NCBI RefSeq assembly: GCF_018128245.1
Contig: NZ_CP072378.1
Location: 62,001 to 126,000, forward strand
Reading direction: 5' to 3'
From: Leptotrichia sp. oral taxon 221
GTDB lineage: Bacteria > Fusobacteriota > Fusobacteriia > Fusobacteriales > Leptotrichiaceae
Length of the DNA: 64,000 bases
Made by a program: the position numbers and the translations under genes. The notes under the pieces were generated by a model, which saw nothing but the letters and a program-made list of their open reading frames with translations, ran no database searches and was not told the origin of the DNA. Shown piece by piece: positions 16,024-26,300 of the stretch (position 1 is the first letter of the stretch; each line of letters opens with the position of its first letter).

Positions 16024-16785
16024 ATGAAAAAAATAAGAAATTATTATGAAAAATTTAAAATATTGAATCCTGAGTACACGAAATTGAAATTGTGTTTTCT
16101 TTTATTAGTAATCGTGTCACTTTTGTATATGTGTGTATTTAATATGGGGATTTCGTGTGACATTGTAATTGCAATAATTATTTTCATTTTGTCAGTTACA
16201 TTTCATGAGGTGGCTCATGGTTATGTGGCTTATAAATTTGGAGATAGTACAGCGAAGGATGCTGGTAGAATAACGCTGAATCCGATTAAACATTTAGATT
16301 TTGCAGGAATGATGTTACCGATTTTAATATTGCTAAGTGGTTCGAAATTTTTGATTGGATGGTTGAAGCCTGTTCCAGTTGATTTTTCAGAATTGAAACC
16401 GCATAGATTGGGATTATTTTGTGTGGCGATTGCTGGAGTTGTTATGAATTTTATTTTAGCAATAATAGCTTTAATCATTTTAAAAATAAGTGTTGAATTT
16501 TTGACACCAAATAATATGATAATAACGATAGCAACATATACTTTAGTAATAAATTTATCATTAGCAATTTTTAATTTAATACCTGTGACACCGCTAGATG
16601 GTGGGAGAATATTGTATTCAATATCAGGAGAAAAAATAAAAAATTTCTATAATAAAATAGAAAATTATGGAATAGTAATCGTATTCTGTTTTGTTTATTC
16701 GGGAATTTTTGCAAACGTATTTTCAAAAATTTTAACATTTTGTTTAAAATTGATGAATGTAAATATAGAGTTAGAATTGATGTAA
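16024..16785 (+). CDS. Site-2 protease family (M50) metalloprotease
   Basis: A 253-residue integral membrane zinc protease. HEVAH at 61-65 lies in a TM helix and supplies two zinc ligands and the catalytic Glu; NLIPVTPLDGGRIL (185-197, Asp192) is the second M50 motif. Five or six TM helices are predicted. There is no PDZ domain or cystathionine-beta-synthase domain, so it belongs to the small M50B-type (SpoIVFB/YwhC-like) group. Its substrate is unknown. It is the first gene before three exported paralogous proteins, 30 bases upstream of the first, so they may be co-transcribed. Confidence 0.9.
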   Translation: MKKIRNYYEKFKILNPEYTKLKLCFLLLVIVSLLYMCVFNMGISCDIVIAIIIFILSVTFHEVAHGYVAYKFGDSTAKDAGRITLNPIKHLDFAGMMLPILILLSGSKFLIGWLKPVPVDFSELKPHRLGLFCVAIAGVVMNFILAIIALIILKISVEFLTPNNMIITIATYTLVINLSLAIFNLIPVTPLDGGRILYSISGEKIKNFYNKIENYGIVIVFCFVYSGIFANVFSKILTFCLKLMNVNIELELM

Positions 16786-16815
16786 TTGTGATTAGATAAA
16801 AAAATAAAAAAGGAA

Positions 16816-17748
16816 GTGATTAAGATAAAAAGGACGACACTATTGGTAATGACTGTATTTTTGTTAGCTAATCTTGAATTGAGTGCATTTTCTCAAAAGG
16901 AGAAAATACAAGAAACTTTATCGAAAATCGGAGTAAGTCAAAAAATAATAGATGAAACTATAAAATTAGATTTTGAAATAAGAGATACGATAACATTTGA
17001 GAATGATGAGAATATTATTAATGAGAGAGTGAAAAAATTGGAAGCTCTTTTGGATAAAGATAAAAGAAATTATATAGTTTCACAAGCATTAATAACGATT
17101 TTTGAGTCAAAAATTGGTTCAAATTATGAAAAATATTTAGATTTATTTGTGCAATATACGCCTTACGAATATGAGAAGATTTTTTCAAAAATGGTGTATT
17201 ATCGAGGAATTGGAAATTTAGAAGAATTTAATAAATATATGACTGAGCTAGAGAAAAAGTATAAAAACAAACCTATTTGGGAATTGATAAAATTATATCA
17301 AACTGAAGATGCAAATAAACGTGAAATTTTGACGAAAAAAGTATTGAGTTTGATGGAAAAAGAGAGCTTTAGAAAAGAGGTTGGTCTTTCTGACGAGGCT
17401 TTTTATTTTATGAAATTGACGTATTACTTGAACCGATTGAGAGATCATTATAATAATGGTGAGATTGAAAAAGGAGTCGAGGAATACTTAAAAGAAGTGG
17501 CTTCTACGAATGTAAGTAGAGAAGTAGAAGATTACAATTTACGAGCAGAAGTAATTTTGTTTTTTAATGTTACAATAATGAATGAGGAAATTCAAAATAT
17601 AGGATTGCGTGAGGAAAATGCTGACAAATTGGAGCAAACACGGATTTCTAAAAGAATTAAGGAAGAAACTGATAAAGATTCAGAATTTTTAAATAAAGTT
17701 TTCAGTTTGGAAATGGACGAATTATGGAATCAGACAATGAAGGTATAG
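16816..17748 (+). CDS. Exported paralogous protein 1 of 3
   Basis: A 310-residue exported protein. KIKRTTLLVMTVFLLANLELSAFS reads as an N-terminal signal peptide in two parts, with a basic start and a hydrophobic core. The mature part is alpha-helical and charged, with a KIGVSQKIIDETIKLDFEIRD segment and a PYEYEKIF segment shared with the next gene, consistent with a TPR-like fold. No catalytic motif is visible. The start is uncertain: GTG at 16816 gives the best signal peptide, but the AAGGA sits directly against it; an ATG lies at 16849. It overlaps the frame leading into the next gene, so the two are translationally close. Function unknown. Confidence 0.68.
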   Translation: MIKIKRTTLLVMTVFLLANLELSAFSQKEKIQETLSKIGVSQKIIDETIKLDFEIRDTITFENDENIINERVKKLEALLDKDKRNYIVSQALITIFESKIGSNYEKYLDLFVQYTPYEYEKIFSKMVYYRGIGNLEEFNKYMTELEKKYKNKPIWELIKLYQTEDANKREILTKKVLSLMEKESFRKEVGLSDEAFYFMKLTYYLNRLRDHYNNGEIEKGVEEYLKEVASTNVSREVEDYNLRAEVILFFNVTIMNEEIQNIGLREENADKLEQTRISKRIKEETDKDSEFLNKVFSLEMDELWNQTMKV

Positions 17749-17783
17749 AAAGTAAAGGAGACAAGGGAGTTTTGGGATATAGA

Positions 17784-18674
17784 ATGAAGAAGAAATTAGC
17801 AGTTGCGATGTTTTTTATTTTTGGAAGTGTCGTAGGAAATGCGTATACAAAAAAGGAAATAATACGAAGTGATTTAACAAAAATAGGTGCAAGCAGAGAT
17901 ATTATAAATAGTACAATAAAAATAGATTATGATTTGAGGGATTCGCCTCAATTTATAAATGATGAAAAAGCTCTTGAAGCTCAAAAAAAAGATTTAGAAG
18001 GTTTATTAAGTAAAAACAATAAGAATTATGTAGTTTTAGGAAAATTAATAAATTTATATTTAGTAGGTTCTAAAAAAGACTTGAATAAAGCAAAAAAATA
18101 TTTGGATGAATTTGTGAAGTATAATCCGTATGAATATGATCAATTGCTTTTAACATATAGATATTATGATGCTATGAATGATACAAAAAAGAAAAAAGAA
18201 TATTATGAAAAGGTAAAAGCTAGATACGGAGATAGCTTTATGTTGAAAATTTTAGATGCTTCTCAAGAAAAAGATGAAAAGAAGAAACAAAAGATTTTAG
18301 AAAATGTGTTAAATGCTTTATCTGATAAAAAAATTCGTGATATGTATAGAATGTCAGATGAAGAATACAGAGGAATGAAACTGACTTATTATTTGAGTAA
18401 GTCAATGTTAGATTCAGATAAAAAGGAATATGCAAAAGCTGTTAGTGATTACATAAATAATATTTTAGGAGAAAAAGTTTCGAACGAAATGCTTGACTAT
18501 AATTTTCAGAGAGAAATGGTGTTATTTTTTAGTATTTTAGGAATAAATGATAAGCTAGAAGATAAAACGCTTATGAAAGAAAATTATAAAATATTGGATG
18601 TGAGTCCAATTGCTAAAAAAGTTAGAGCTAAAATGAAAGAAGATAACAAATTTTTAGAAGAATTTTTAAAATAA
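17784..18674 (+). CDS. Exported paralogous protein 2 of 3
   Basis: A 296-residue exported protein with signal peptide KKKLAVAMFFIFGSVVGNAYT. It aligns along its length with the preceding protein: DLTKIGASRDIINSTIKIDY with RD following, a KNYVVLGKLI segment, a YLDEFVKYNPYEYDQ segment and a C-terminal VSNEMLDYNFQREMVLFF segment. It is therefore a tandem duplicate. The mature protein is Lys-rich and helical. ATG 17784 is chosen because it starts the signal peptide; in-frame codons from 17724 overlap the end of the upstream gene. No family recognised. Confidence 0.72.
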   Translation: MKKKLAVAMFFIFGSVVGNAYTKKEIIRSDLTKIGASRDIINSTIKIDYDLRDSPQFINDEKALEAQKKDLEGLLSKNNKNYVVLGKLINLYLVGSKKDLNKAKKYLDEFVKYNPYEYDQLLLTYRYYDAMNDTKKKKEYYEKVKARYGDSFMLKILDASQEKDEKKKQKILENVLNALSDKKIRDMYRMSDEEYRGMKLTYYLSKSMLDSDKKEYAKAVSDYINNILGEKVSNEMLDYNFQREMVLFFSILGINDKLEDKTLMKENYKILDVSPIAKKVRAKMKEDNKFLEEFLK

Positions 18675-18771
18675 ATGCTAGAAAATTATTTTGTTTTATG
18701 ATATTATAACTATTAATTTACAGAGAATTTTGACAGATTGTCGAATAATGGGAATTAAAGGAGAGTTTAAA

Positions 18772-19251
18772 ATGTTGAAAAAAGTAATTACATTGGGATT
18801 GGTCATCGCAAGTATAAGTTTTTTAGGAAGTGCAAAATCTTTAAGAAAAATTGAAGTGCAAAAAAATGTGAAAAATACAGTTGTTGTAAGAAAAAATACA
18901 ACTGGTAAAAAGGTTGAGAAAGAATTAAATAGTCAAGAATATGCTGATGTTTTGAAAAAATTTATGGAAAAATCTGAAAAATATTTAGAGACAGGAAATA
19001 AGAAGAAAATGTTTGAAGATTACATAAATGATATTGAGAATGCGAAAGTTTCTGAAAAAGTGTTAAAAGATAACTATGATGAGGATAAAGAGGCTTTTCA
19101 ACTGGTTGAATTAGCGTTATTTATGAAGAGTTCATATTCTAATGGCGAAGATGCTAAAAAATTAACAAATGCAGATTATGAAAAAATGCAAAAAGAATTT
19201 GTTAAGACGAAGAAATATCAGCAATTAGAAGAATATGTGACTATTCAATAA
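18772..19251 (+). CDS. Exported paralogous protein 3 of 3 (short)
   Basis: A 159-residue exported protein with signal peptide LKKVITLGLVIASISFLGSA. It keeps only the C-terminal part of the larger paralogues: YINDIENAKVSEKVLKDNYD followed by FQLVELALFM lines up with the corresponding ends of the two upstream proteins. The region between signal peptide and this domain is short and basic. AAAGGAGA precedes ATG 18772. A TATTATAAC-type -10 near 18705 may give it its own promoter. Probably a shortened duplicate; function unknown. Confidence 0.68.
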   Translation: MLKKVITLGLVIASISFLGSAKSLRKIEVQKNVKNTVVVRKNTTGKKVEKELNSQEYADVLKKFMEKSEKYLETGNKKKMFEDYINDIENAKVSEKVLKDNYDEDKEAFQLVELALFMKSSYSNGEDAKKLTNADYEKMQKEFVKTKKYQQLEEYVTIQ

Positions 19252-19345
19252 AATTTTTTGAAATAATATTAAATATGGGATAAGATAGATAAATAGGGTA
19301 ATTATAGATTATATTATTTATTGAAAAAAATTACCGTAAAATAAA

Positions 19346-19400
19346 AACTCAGATATACTTAATTTACTTGAAAATAGGTTATCTGAGATTTATTTTTATT
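19346..19400 (+). terminator. Terminator after the exported paralogue cluster
   Basis: CTCAGATA (19348-19355) and TATCTGAG (19380-19387) form an eight-base stem, followed by an AT-rich tail (ATTTATTTTTATT). A very similar GGTT/CTGAG hairpin lies at 30013-30060. Confidence 0.6.
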
Positions 19401-19460
19401 AAATATTAAGTATTCATAATTTTAGTCGTGGAAGTTTTAAAAAAGTGAGGAGGGAAAAAA

Positions 19461-20051
19461 TTGAATACAGTAGCAAAAGAAACAATAATTGAATTTGAGG
19501 AAAAAAAATCGAAATTTATAGGTTACATAAAACCAGTTTCAAGCGTAAGGGAAGCAGAAAAATTTATAAACGGAATAAAAGAAATGCACCCAAATGCCAC
19601 GCATAATGTGCCACTTTATCGAGTAATTGAAAATGGACAAGAATATTTCAAGTATAATGATGACGGAGAGCCGACAAACACAGCAGGGAAGCCAATGGCA
19701 GAAATATTAAATATTTTAAATGTATATAATGTCGCCTTAGTTGCAACAAGATATTTTGGTGGTATAAAGCTAGGTGCTGGAGGTTTAATAAGAAATTATG
19801 CGAAAACAGCAAAATTAGCAGTAAATGAAGCAGAAATTATAAAATATGTAGAAAAATCAACATTCATAATTGATTATGATTACGAATATACTTCGGAAAT
19901 TGAAGCATTTTTAAATGCAAATCAAAATGTGTACAATATTGAAATTTTAGAAAAAAATTATGCAGATAGAGTTACTATGAAAATTAGTGCAAATGCGGAA
20001 ATTGAAGAGAAATTAAATGAAATGCCAAAGTTGATAGTGATAAAATTTTAA
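19461..20051 (+). CDS. yigZ: YigZ/IMPACT family protein
   Basis: A 196-residue member of the YigZ/IMPACT (UPF0029) family. Residues 1-110 carry the family core: KKSKFIGYI, then the HPNATHNVPLYR segment, DDGEPTNTAGKPM and ATRYFGGIKLGAGGLIRNY. The C-terminal part is the usual ferredoxin-like domain. In eukaryotes the homologue restrains Gcn2; the bacterial role is not settled. Translation starts at TTG 19461, which is served by a strong GAGGAGGG at 19448-19455. Monocistronic. Confidence 0.9.
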   Translation: MNTVAKETIIEFEEKKSKFIGYIKPVSSVREAEKFINGIKEMHPNATHNVPLYRVIENGQEYFKYNDDGEPTNTAGKPMAEILNILNVYNVALVATRYFGGIKLGAGGLIRNYAKTAKLAVNEAEIIKYVEKSTFIIDYDYEYTSEIEAFLNANQNVYNIEILEKNYADRVTMKISANAEIEEKLNEMPKLIVIKF

Positions 20052-20236
20052 GTATTTTTAGATTGAGCATATAATTGTGGCATAAAAAATTATATTTAGA
20101 AATTAAAAAAAACTAAAAAGTTATAGCAATAATTGAGTTTTCAAGAAAAATTTTGTTGTGAAAAATTAAAAAAAATAGTAAAATACATAGTAACAAAAAA
20201 ATCAAAAAAAGATATAAATAATTTTAGGAGGAAAAA

Positions 20237-21556
20237 ATGAAACAAGTAGTCGCAATCGTCGGGAGACCGAATGTGGGAAAATCAACGTTATTTAACAAAT
20301 TGATAGGAGATAGGTTGTCAATTGTTAAAAATGAGCCAGGAGTAACAAGAGATAGACTTTATAGAGAAACAGAGTGGTCTGGGAAAGAATTTTTATTAGT
20401 AGATACAGGTGGACTTGAACCAAGAACAAATGATTTTATGATGAGTAAAATTAAACAACAGGCCCAAGTAGCTATTGATGAAGCTGATGTAATAATTTTT
20501 TTGGTAGATGGAAAAGCTGGAATTACTGGGTTAGATGAAGATGTAGCAAATGTTTTGAGAAAACAGGATAAAAAAGTAGTTGTGGCCGTTAATAAAATTG
20601 ATAATTATATGAGAGACCAAGAAAATATTTTGGAATTTTATGCGTTAGGATTTGAGGAAGTTATTGGAATTTCTGGAGAACACAAAACAAATTTAGGTGA
20701 TTTGTTGGATGCAGTAGTTGAAAAATTTGATGATGAAAAAGAGGTTGAGGAAGAAGATAGTTTGAAAATAGCAATCCTGGGAAGACCAAATGCTGGGAAA
20801 TCTTCGCTAGTAAATAAATTATTGAATGAGGAACGTTCAATTGTAAGTGATATGGCTGGAACGACTAGAGATGCGATTGATTCTAGCTTGAAATACGATG
20901 GGGATAAATTCACATTGATTGATACAGCTGGGATTAGAAGAAAATCAAAAGTTGAGGATTCAATAGAATATTACAGTGTTTTGAGAGCGGTAAAATCAAT
21001 AAAAAGAGCAGATGTTTGTGTATTGATGTTAGATGCGACAGAGTTGTTAACAGATCAAGATAAAAGAGTTGTGGGATTGATTTATGAAGAGAGAAAACCA
21101 ATTATTATTGCAGTTAATAAATGGGATTTAATTGAAAAAAATAATAATAGTGTGAAGGAATTTACTGAGTTGGTAAAAGCAGATTTGTCATTTTTAGATT
21201 ATGCGCCGATTGTGACAATATCAGCGTTGACTGGAAAAAGAACAATAAATATTTTAGAGCAAGCGAGATTTATTAACGAAGAATATCATAAGAAAATAAC
21301 AACTGGATTATTGAATCAAATTTTAGCAGAAATAATTGCACAAAATCCTGTTCCTACGAGAAAAGGTAGAGCCGTTAAAATCAATTATGCGACTCAAGTA
21401 AGCCAAGCACCGCCAAAATTTGTATTTTTCTCAAACAATCCAGATTTAATTCATTTTTCGTACCAAAGATACATTGAAAACAAATTGAGAGAGTATTTTG
21501 GATTTGAAGGATGCCCAATTGACATTGTATTTAACAGAAAAAACAGTGCTTACTAA
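20237..21556 (+). CDS. der: Ribosome biogenesis GTPase Der (EngA)
   Basis: A 439-residue GTPase required for maturation of the 50S subunit. Two tandem G domains are present, the hallmark of Der: GRPNVGKST (9-17) with DTGGLEP and NKID, and GRPNAGKSS (182-190) with DTAGIRRKSKVE and NKWDL. A C-terminal KH-like domain follows (about 350-439), ending in FNRKNSAY. Length is normal. TAGGAGG precedes the ATG. The next gene starts 26 bases downstream, so they likely share a transcript. Confidence 0.97.
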   Translation: MKQVVAIVGRPNVGKSTLFNKLIGDRLSIVKNEPGVTRDRLYRETEWSGKEFLLVDTGGLEPRTNDFMMSKIKQQAQVAIDEADVIIFLVDGKAGITGLDEDVANVLRKQDKKVVVAVNKIDNYMRDQENILEFYALGFEEVIGISGEHKTNLGDLLDAVVEKFDDEKEVEEEDSLKIAILGRPNAGKSSLVNKLLNEERSIVSDMAGTTRDAIDSSLKYDGDKFTLIDTAGIRRKSKVEDSIEYYSVLRAVKSIKRADVCVLMLDATELLTDQDKRVVGLIYEERKPIIIAVNKWDLIEKNNNSVKEFTELVKADLSFLDYAPIVTISALTGKRTINILEQARFINEEYHKKITTGLLNQILAEIIAQNPVPTRKGRAVKINYATQVSQAPPKFVFFSNNPDLIHFSYQRYIENKLREYFGFEGCPIDIVFNRKNSAY

Positions 21557-21581
21557 ACGTTAAAAGGAAGGAAATGAATTA

Positions 21582-22700
21582 ATGAAATTTTATAATGAAG
21601 AAAAATTTACAAAAATTCGTAATATTTTGATTGTGAGTGTGTTGACTTTATTGACAATATTGTTATTTTTTAAAGTTTACGAATATTTTGTGAAACCGAT
21701 TAATTTAGTGATAAGTACGATTTTTCCTTTCATTTTGTCGTTTATAATTGTGTATGCATTGATGCCAATTATAGATATGATAAGTGTTTCAGATGATGAA
21801 GAGAAGCAAAAAAAATTGATAAAAAAAGTGGATGGGAAAATAAGATTAAATAGAAATTTAGCAATTTTAGTTGTTTTAACAATATTTTGTGCGATTTTTT
21901 TGTATATCGTTTTGACAATAATTCCGCTTGTAACTAAACAATTATCAGGATTAATTGAATTTTTTATAAAGAATCAAGACCAATTTCAAAAAAATACGTT
22001 TAAGTTTTTAGAAGATAATAATATTGATTTAAAAACGACAATATTAAATTCAAAAGATGCGATTATTAGTAATGTGTTAAAAGTTTTGAGTTCAAGTTTT
22101 TCATTGATGAGCAGTACTTTTACGCTATTATTTATGACGCCAATTTTTACGATAATGTTGATTTTTAGCTATGATTCGATAGAAAGAGGCGTTAAAAATA
22201 GATTGGATGCTTTGGATTTGAGCAAAGAAAAAAATTTGATAAAAGAAATTGATAAATCAATAGGAGATTATATAAAGGTAACGATTATAGACAGTTTGAT
22301 TGTGGGAGTTTTATCTTATATTATATTTTATTTTGTGAAATTAGATTATAGTTTATTGTTCTCGATGATTATTGGTTTTGGAAATGTTATTCCATTTTTA
22401 GGGCCTTTTATCGGATTGGTGCCAGTAGTTCTTTTTGCAATAACAAAATCGTGGCAATTGGCATTATGGATAGTCGTGTTTATTACAATTATTCAAACTG
22501 TAGAAGCGAATATAATAAAACCATGGTTAACTAGTAAAAGTGTTAATATTCATCCAATTACGACGCTTTTAGTAGTTTTAATTGGAGGAGCTTTATTTGG
22601 AATGGGAGGAGCCTTTATTGCAATTCCTGTTTATGTAATTATAAAAAAAGTTTTGGAATTTTATTTTCCAGTCTTAAAAATAGGTGCGAAAATAGAATAA
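21582..22700 (+). CDS. AI-2E family transporter
   Basis: A 372-residue membrane protein of the AI-2E transporter (TqsA/YdiK/PerM) family. Two N-terminal TM helices are followed by a charged loop, another helix pair, a periplasmic-type helical region (about 125-190) and a C-terminal block of four or five helices. That block contains GFGNVIPFLGPFIGLVPV and, near the end, LLVVLIGGALFGMGGAFIAIP, both typical of the family. Members export small molecules or ions; the substrate is unknown here. AAAGGAAGG lies upstream of ATG 21582. Confidence 0.9.
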   Translation: MKFYNEEKFTKIRNILIVSVLTLLTILLFFKVYEYFVKPINLVISTIFPFILSFIIVYALMPIIDMISVSDDEEKQKKLIKKVDGKIRLNRNLAILVVLTIFCAIFLYIVLTIIPLVTKQLSGLIEFFIKNQDQFQKNTFKFLEDNNIDLKTTILNSKDAIISNVLKVLSSSFSLMSSTFTLLFMTPIFTIMLIFSYDSIERGVKNRLDALDLSKEKNLIKEIDKSIGDYIKVTIIDSLIVGVLSYIIFYFVKLDYSLLFSMIIGFGNVIPFLGPFIGLVPVVLFAITKSWQLALWIVVFITIIQTVEANIIKPWLTSKSVNIHPITTLLVVLIGGALFGMGGAFIAIPVYVIIKKVLEFYFPVLKIGAKIE

Positions 22701-22706
22701 GAGTGA

Positions 22707-22744
22707 TTGACAAAAGTAAAAATATGATATAGTATATGTACATA
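22707..22744 (+). promoter_or_regulatory. Promoter with palindrome upstream of the MarR gene
   Basis: TTGACA (22707-22712), then TATAGT (22728-22733) after a short 15-base spacer. The perfect ten-base palindrome TATGTACATA (22735-22744) starts right after the -10 box, a good position for an autoregulatory operator. Both are read from sequence; binding is inference. Confidence 0.5.
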
Positions 22745-22769
22745 CAAACAAAATTTAAGGAGAGAAAAA

Positions 22770-23219
22770 ATGGGATGTAGTAAAGGAGAAGAAAAAATAA
22801 ATGGCTGTTTATATTTTACTATCTCGAAAATGTTTAGACTTCTAAATAAAATAGCCGAAGAATCGTTTGAAGGAATGAATATGTGTTCGACGCATGCATT
22901 TTTGTTAGTGTTGTTACAAGAGGAACCAAAAGGATTGTCTGTGAATGAAATTTCAGAAGCATTGACGATAGCTCCTTCGACAGTTACGAGATTTGTTGAC
23001 AAATTGGCTGCAAAAGGATATGTTGAAAGAATAAAAATTGGAAAACATTCCTATACAAAAATAACTGATGAAGGGCAAAAAATTATGCCAGAAGTTTATA
23101 AAGCGTGGCACAGTATTTTTGATAAAATAGAGACTTTGGTTGGAGATCAGAAATATCTGGAAGAAACGAAAGAGAAGTTTATTGAATTTACGAATATTAT
23201 AGAGAATGGGAAAAAATAA
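22770..23219 (+). CDS. MarR family transcriptional regulator
   Basis: A 149-residue MarR-type regulator. The winged helix-turn-helix spans about 47-110: EPKGLSVNEISEALTIAPSTVTRFVDKL is the recognition region in two parts, and GYVERIKIGKHSYTKITDEGQ is the wing. Flanking N- and C-terminal helices form the dimer interface. Cys3, Cys13 and Cys38 are present, and could respond to redox or metal, though MarR proteins often sense phenolics. A palindrome after its promoter suggests autoregulation. The gene lies directly upstream of the lptD-like gene, which might be a target. Confidence 0.92.
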   Translation: MGCSKGEEKINGCLYFTISKMFRLLNKIAEESFEGMNMCSTHAFLLVLLQEEPKGLSVNEISEALTIAPSTVTRFVDKLAAKGYVERIKIGKHSYTKITDEGQKIMPEVYKAWHSIFDKIETLVGDQKYLEETKEKFIEFTNIIENGKK

Positions 23220-23255
23220 ATAAATTGCTAAATTGATTGATTGTGTGACAATGAA

Positions 23256-23284
23256 TTGTTTTTTATATAAAAAAATGATATAAT
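23256..23284 (+). promoter_or_regulatory. Promoter of the lptD-like gene
   Basis: TTGTTT (23256-23261), 17-base spacer, TATAAT (23279-23284) preceded by TGA (extended -10). Confidence 0.65.
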
Positions 23285-23318
23285 TCAAAAGACAAAAAAC
23301 TTAAAAAAGGTTGAAAAT

Positions 23319-26300
23319 ATGAGAAAAATAAAACATAAACAAGTATTGATTTTGCTGTTCTATATTTTACTTTTTGCAAGATTAAAGGCAGAAAATGGAG
23401 TTATAGAATTAGAAACACAAAAATCAGTAATCGATTTAGAGAAGGAATCAATAGAAACAAAAGGTAACGTATCATTGAAATATAATGATGTTACTATTCA
23501 AGCCGATAATTTGAAAAAATTGGCTAAAAAAAATATAATTTTTGCTCATGGAAATGTCGAATTCAATCAAGGTTCGCAAATTATAAAGGCAGATCAAGTA
23601 GTTTATGATATGGATAATAGAAAGGCCAAAATGTTTGGTGCTGAAAGTTATGATGTGAATTTAAAATTAAGATATGGTGGTGAAGAAATACTGAGTGAAG
23701 AGCCAGATCCTAAAAAATCTTCAGGAAAACAATCACCAAGAAAAATAACCGTAAAAAATGGTTGGTTTACATCAAGTCCGTATGAAAAGCCAAATTATAA
23801 GGTGAATTCGAGAGAATTGGATATATACCCTAATAGAAAAGTTGTCGCCAAAGATATTGGTATAGTTGCAGCTGGGAAAACTTGGCTGAAATTACCGTAC
23901 TATGTGGTTTCCTTAAAACCGCAAAGTCAGAGAGCGACATTATTTCCGTATATTGGATCAGATAGCGATAGAGGATTGTATGGAATATGGGGATTTGATT
24001 ATGATAAAGGTCCATTAGCACAGGGATTTGTAGATTTTGAGCTTAGTGCAAAGAAAAAATTAGCATTAAAATTTTCTAATGATTATAATTTTTCAAATGG
24101 GAATAGCGGAAATATATTTATAAATAGATTGGTTGTTCCGATTGGTAACCGTAAAAGAGAATGGGATTTTTCATTAAATCATAAATTTGTTAGTACACCA
24201 AAAAAAGAGGCGGAAGACAGAAAATTTTATGATTTAGGTTACGGAATATGGAATTTGAATTATAAAAATATGACTACAAATTTGATGAGAGCTGTAGATG
24301 GTGTTAAATTGAATGACGATTATACAGCTTATGTTAATAAGTATAATAAAATCGGACTTTATGACTTTAAGATTGATCAAGAGCTTGGAAGAAATGGAGA
24401 ATTTAATTTAAATTACAATTGGACATCTGATAGGGAAGCATTAAGAGAGTTGACAAAAATTAATGATGATATCGTTGATAGAGACGAACTTGACCCTAGA
24501 AAAACTGATGTTGATTTGTATAAAAGTGTAAAATATATCAATGGAAATAACGATGTTTCTGTTGGAGTAGACAATGAAGAATTTATGGATATTAATCCAG
24601 GATATGTGGGAGACTTAAACTCGTATAGGAAAAAAAGAAATTATTTTATAGATTTGAGAGGACCTAAAATTCGTTTTGAGTATTTAAATTCAGATAAAGA
24701 TGAATACGGAGAAGTACGTGGAATGAGAGAGCGTGACGATGCAGATTGGTATTCATTGGAAACTGGTACAATTAGATGGGTTCCAAAAGTGGCTTATGAT
24801 AAGCGAAAAGAGCAATCTATGACTTTTGGAAATTATTATCCTTTCAAAAAAAGTGAATTTTTTGGATACGAGCCAAGAACAGCATACCAAAATTTGACAA
24901 ATACATTATATTTTGGAGCTCAAACAAAACAAGTTGATGTAAAACGAAAAGAGTATGAATACGATTACACAAGAGATAATCCTAATTATAATAATTTATT
25001 TTTGGATTTGACGGCAGATGCAAACAGTAAAACATACAAAGTTTACGAAGATGCTGAAAGAATCAGAAGAGCGAAAAAAATTATTTCTGAAAAATATAGA
25101 TCACAAAAGTTCAATGTAGGAAATGATAGAATTGATATTCCATTGAAAGATTCGTATATTTCATATGATTTTAGTATTGAAGCGAGAGATTACGAGAATA
25201 CTTACATTCCAGAATTTAGTGGTGGTAGAAAAATAGAAGATGTTAATTCGACAACTGGATATAAATTAGCAACAGATGCAAGTGGAAATCCGATGAAACA
25301 AAAACCAGCAGTAAATATTGGAGCATTAAATGCAAAATTGTATACTACAATTTTTGACAATACTGCAAAAACAAATAATAAATATGACGTAAAAGTTGTA
25401 AATGATGCAGATTTTACATTCCAAAAAGTTGATGCGAAAAGAACGATGTTCAATGGATATGATATCATCGAAACACCGACTGATGTTTTAGGATTAAAAA
25501 ATAATTTTAGATATAGTATTGGGAATGTAAATTTCAATTATATTTTAACAATGAGAGATGATAAACATGCAGTTGATAATTGGTTAAAAAATCGTTACGT
25601 AAGAAATTATTTGAAGGCTGATATTGATAATAAACGTTTTGTGAGTTTAGATTTTGAGAGAAATGACGAATATGAATTTGAAAATTTTAGATCAGAACAA
25701 ACGTTTAACAGAGAAGTTCAATATGGATATGTAACAGATAATGACAATGCATTTTTATATAGATATTCTGATAGAAATAAACGATATTTTCCATATAACG
25801 AAACTATAGGATGGGACAGAAAGAAATATAAGGAAGCCTATCGAGACAGAACATTCGGAGTTAATTTTAATGAATGGGGAGTAGAATATTCAAATGTAAT
25901 GAATCAAATAAATGATATTTACGGAAATAGTGCAACTTTTGGAACTCCTGATTTAAAATTGAAAACGAATTTACATAGATTCGGTTTCGTTTATGATACA
26001 ACAAAAATGAAAAATAAAAAGTTTGAATCAGATCATTATTTTAGAGCTAGTTACGGTTTTGGAAAGAAAAAATATAGAGATATAAATGCAACACCGACTA
26101 ATGCAACGGATGACGTTTATTCTTCTGGAAGTGATTATACAACAATTAGTTTGTTATATAGATATGAAAATAATGCTAAACCAAAATATGCAAAAGATAA
26201 AACTGAAGAAACTGAAAAGGTTGCGAATGAAAATCAGGATATAAAATTAGTACAAGATTCAAATACAAAAGAATTTTCGATTGCTAATTCTAATAATCAA

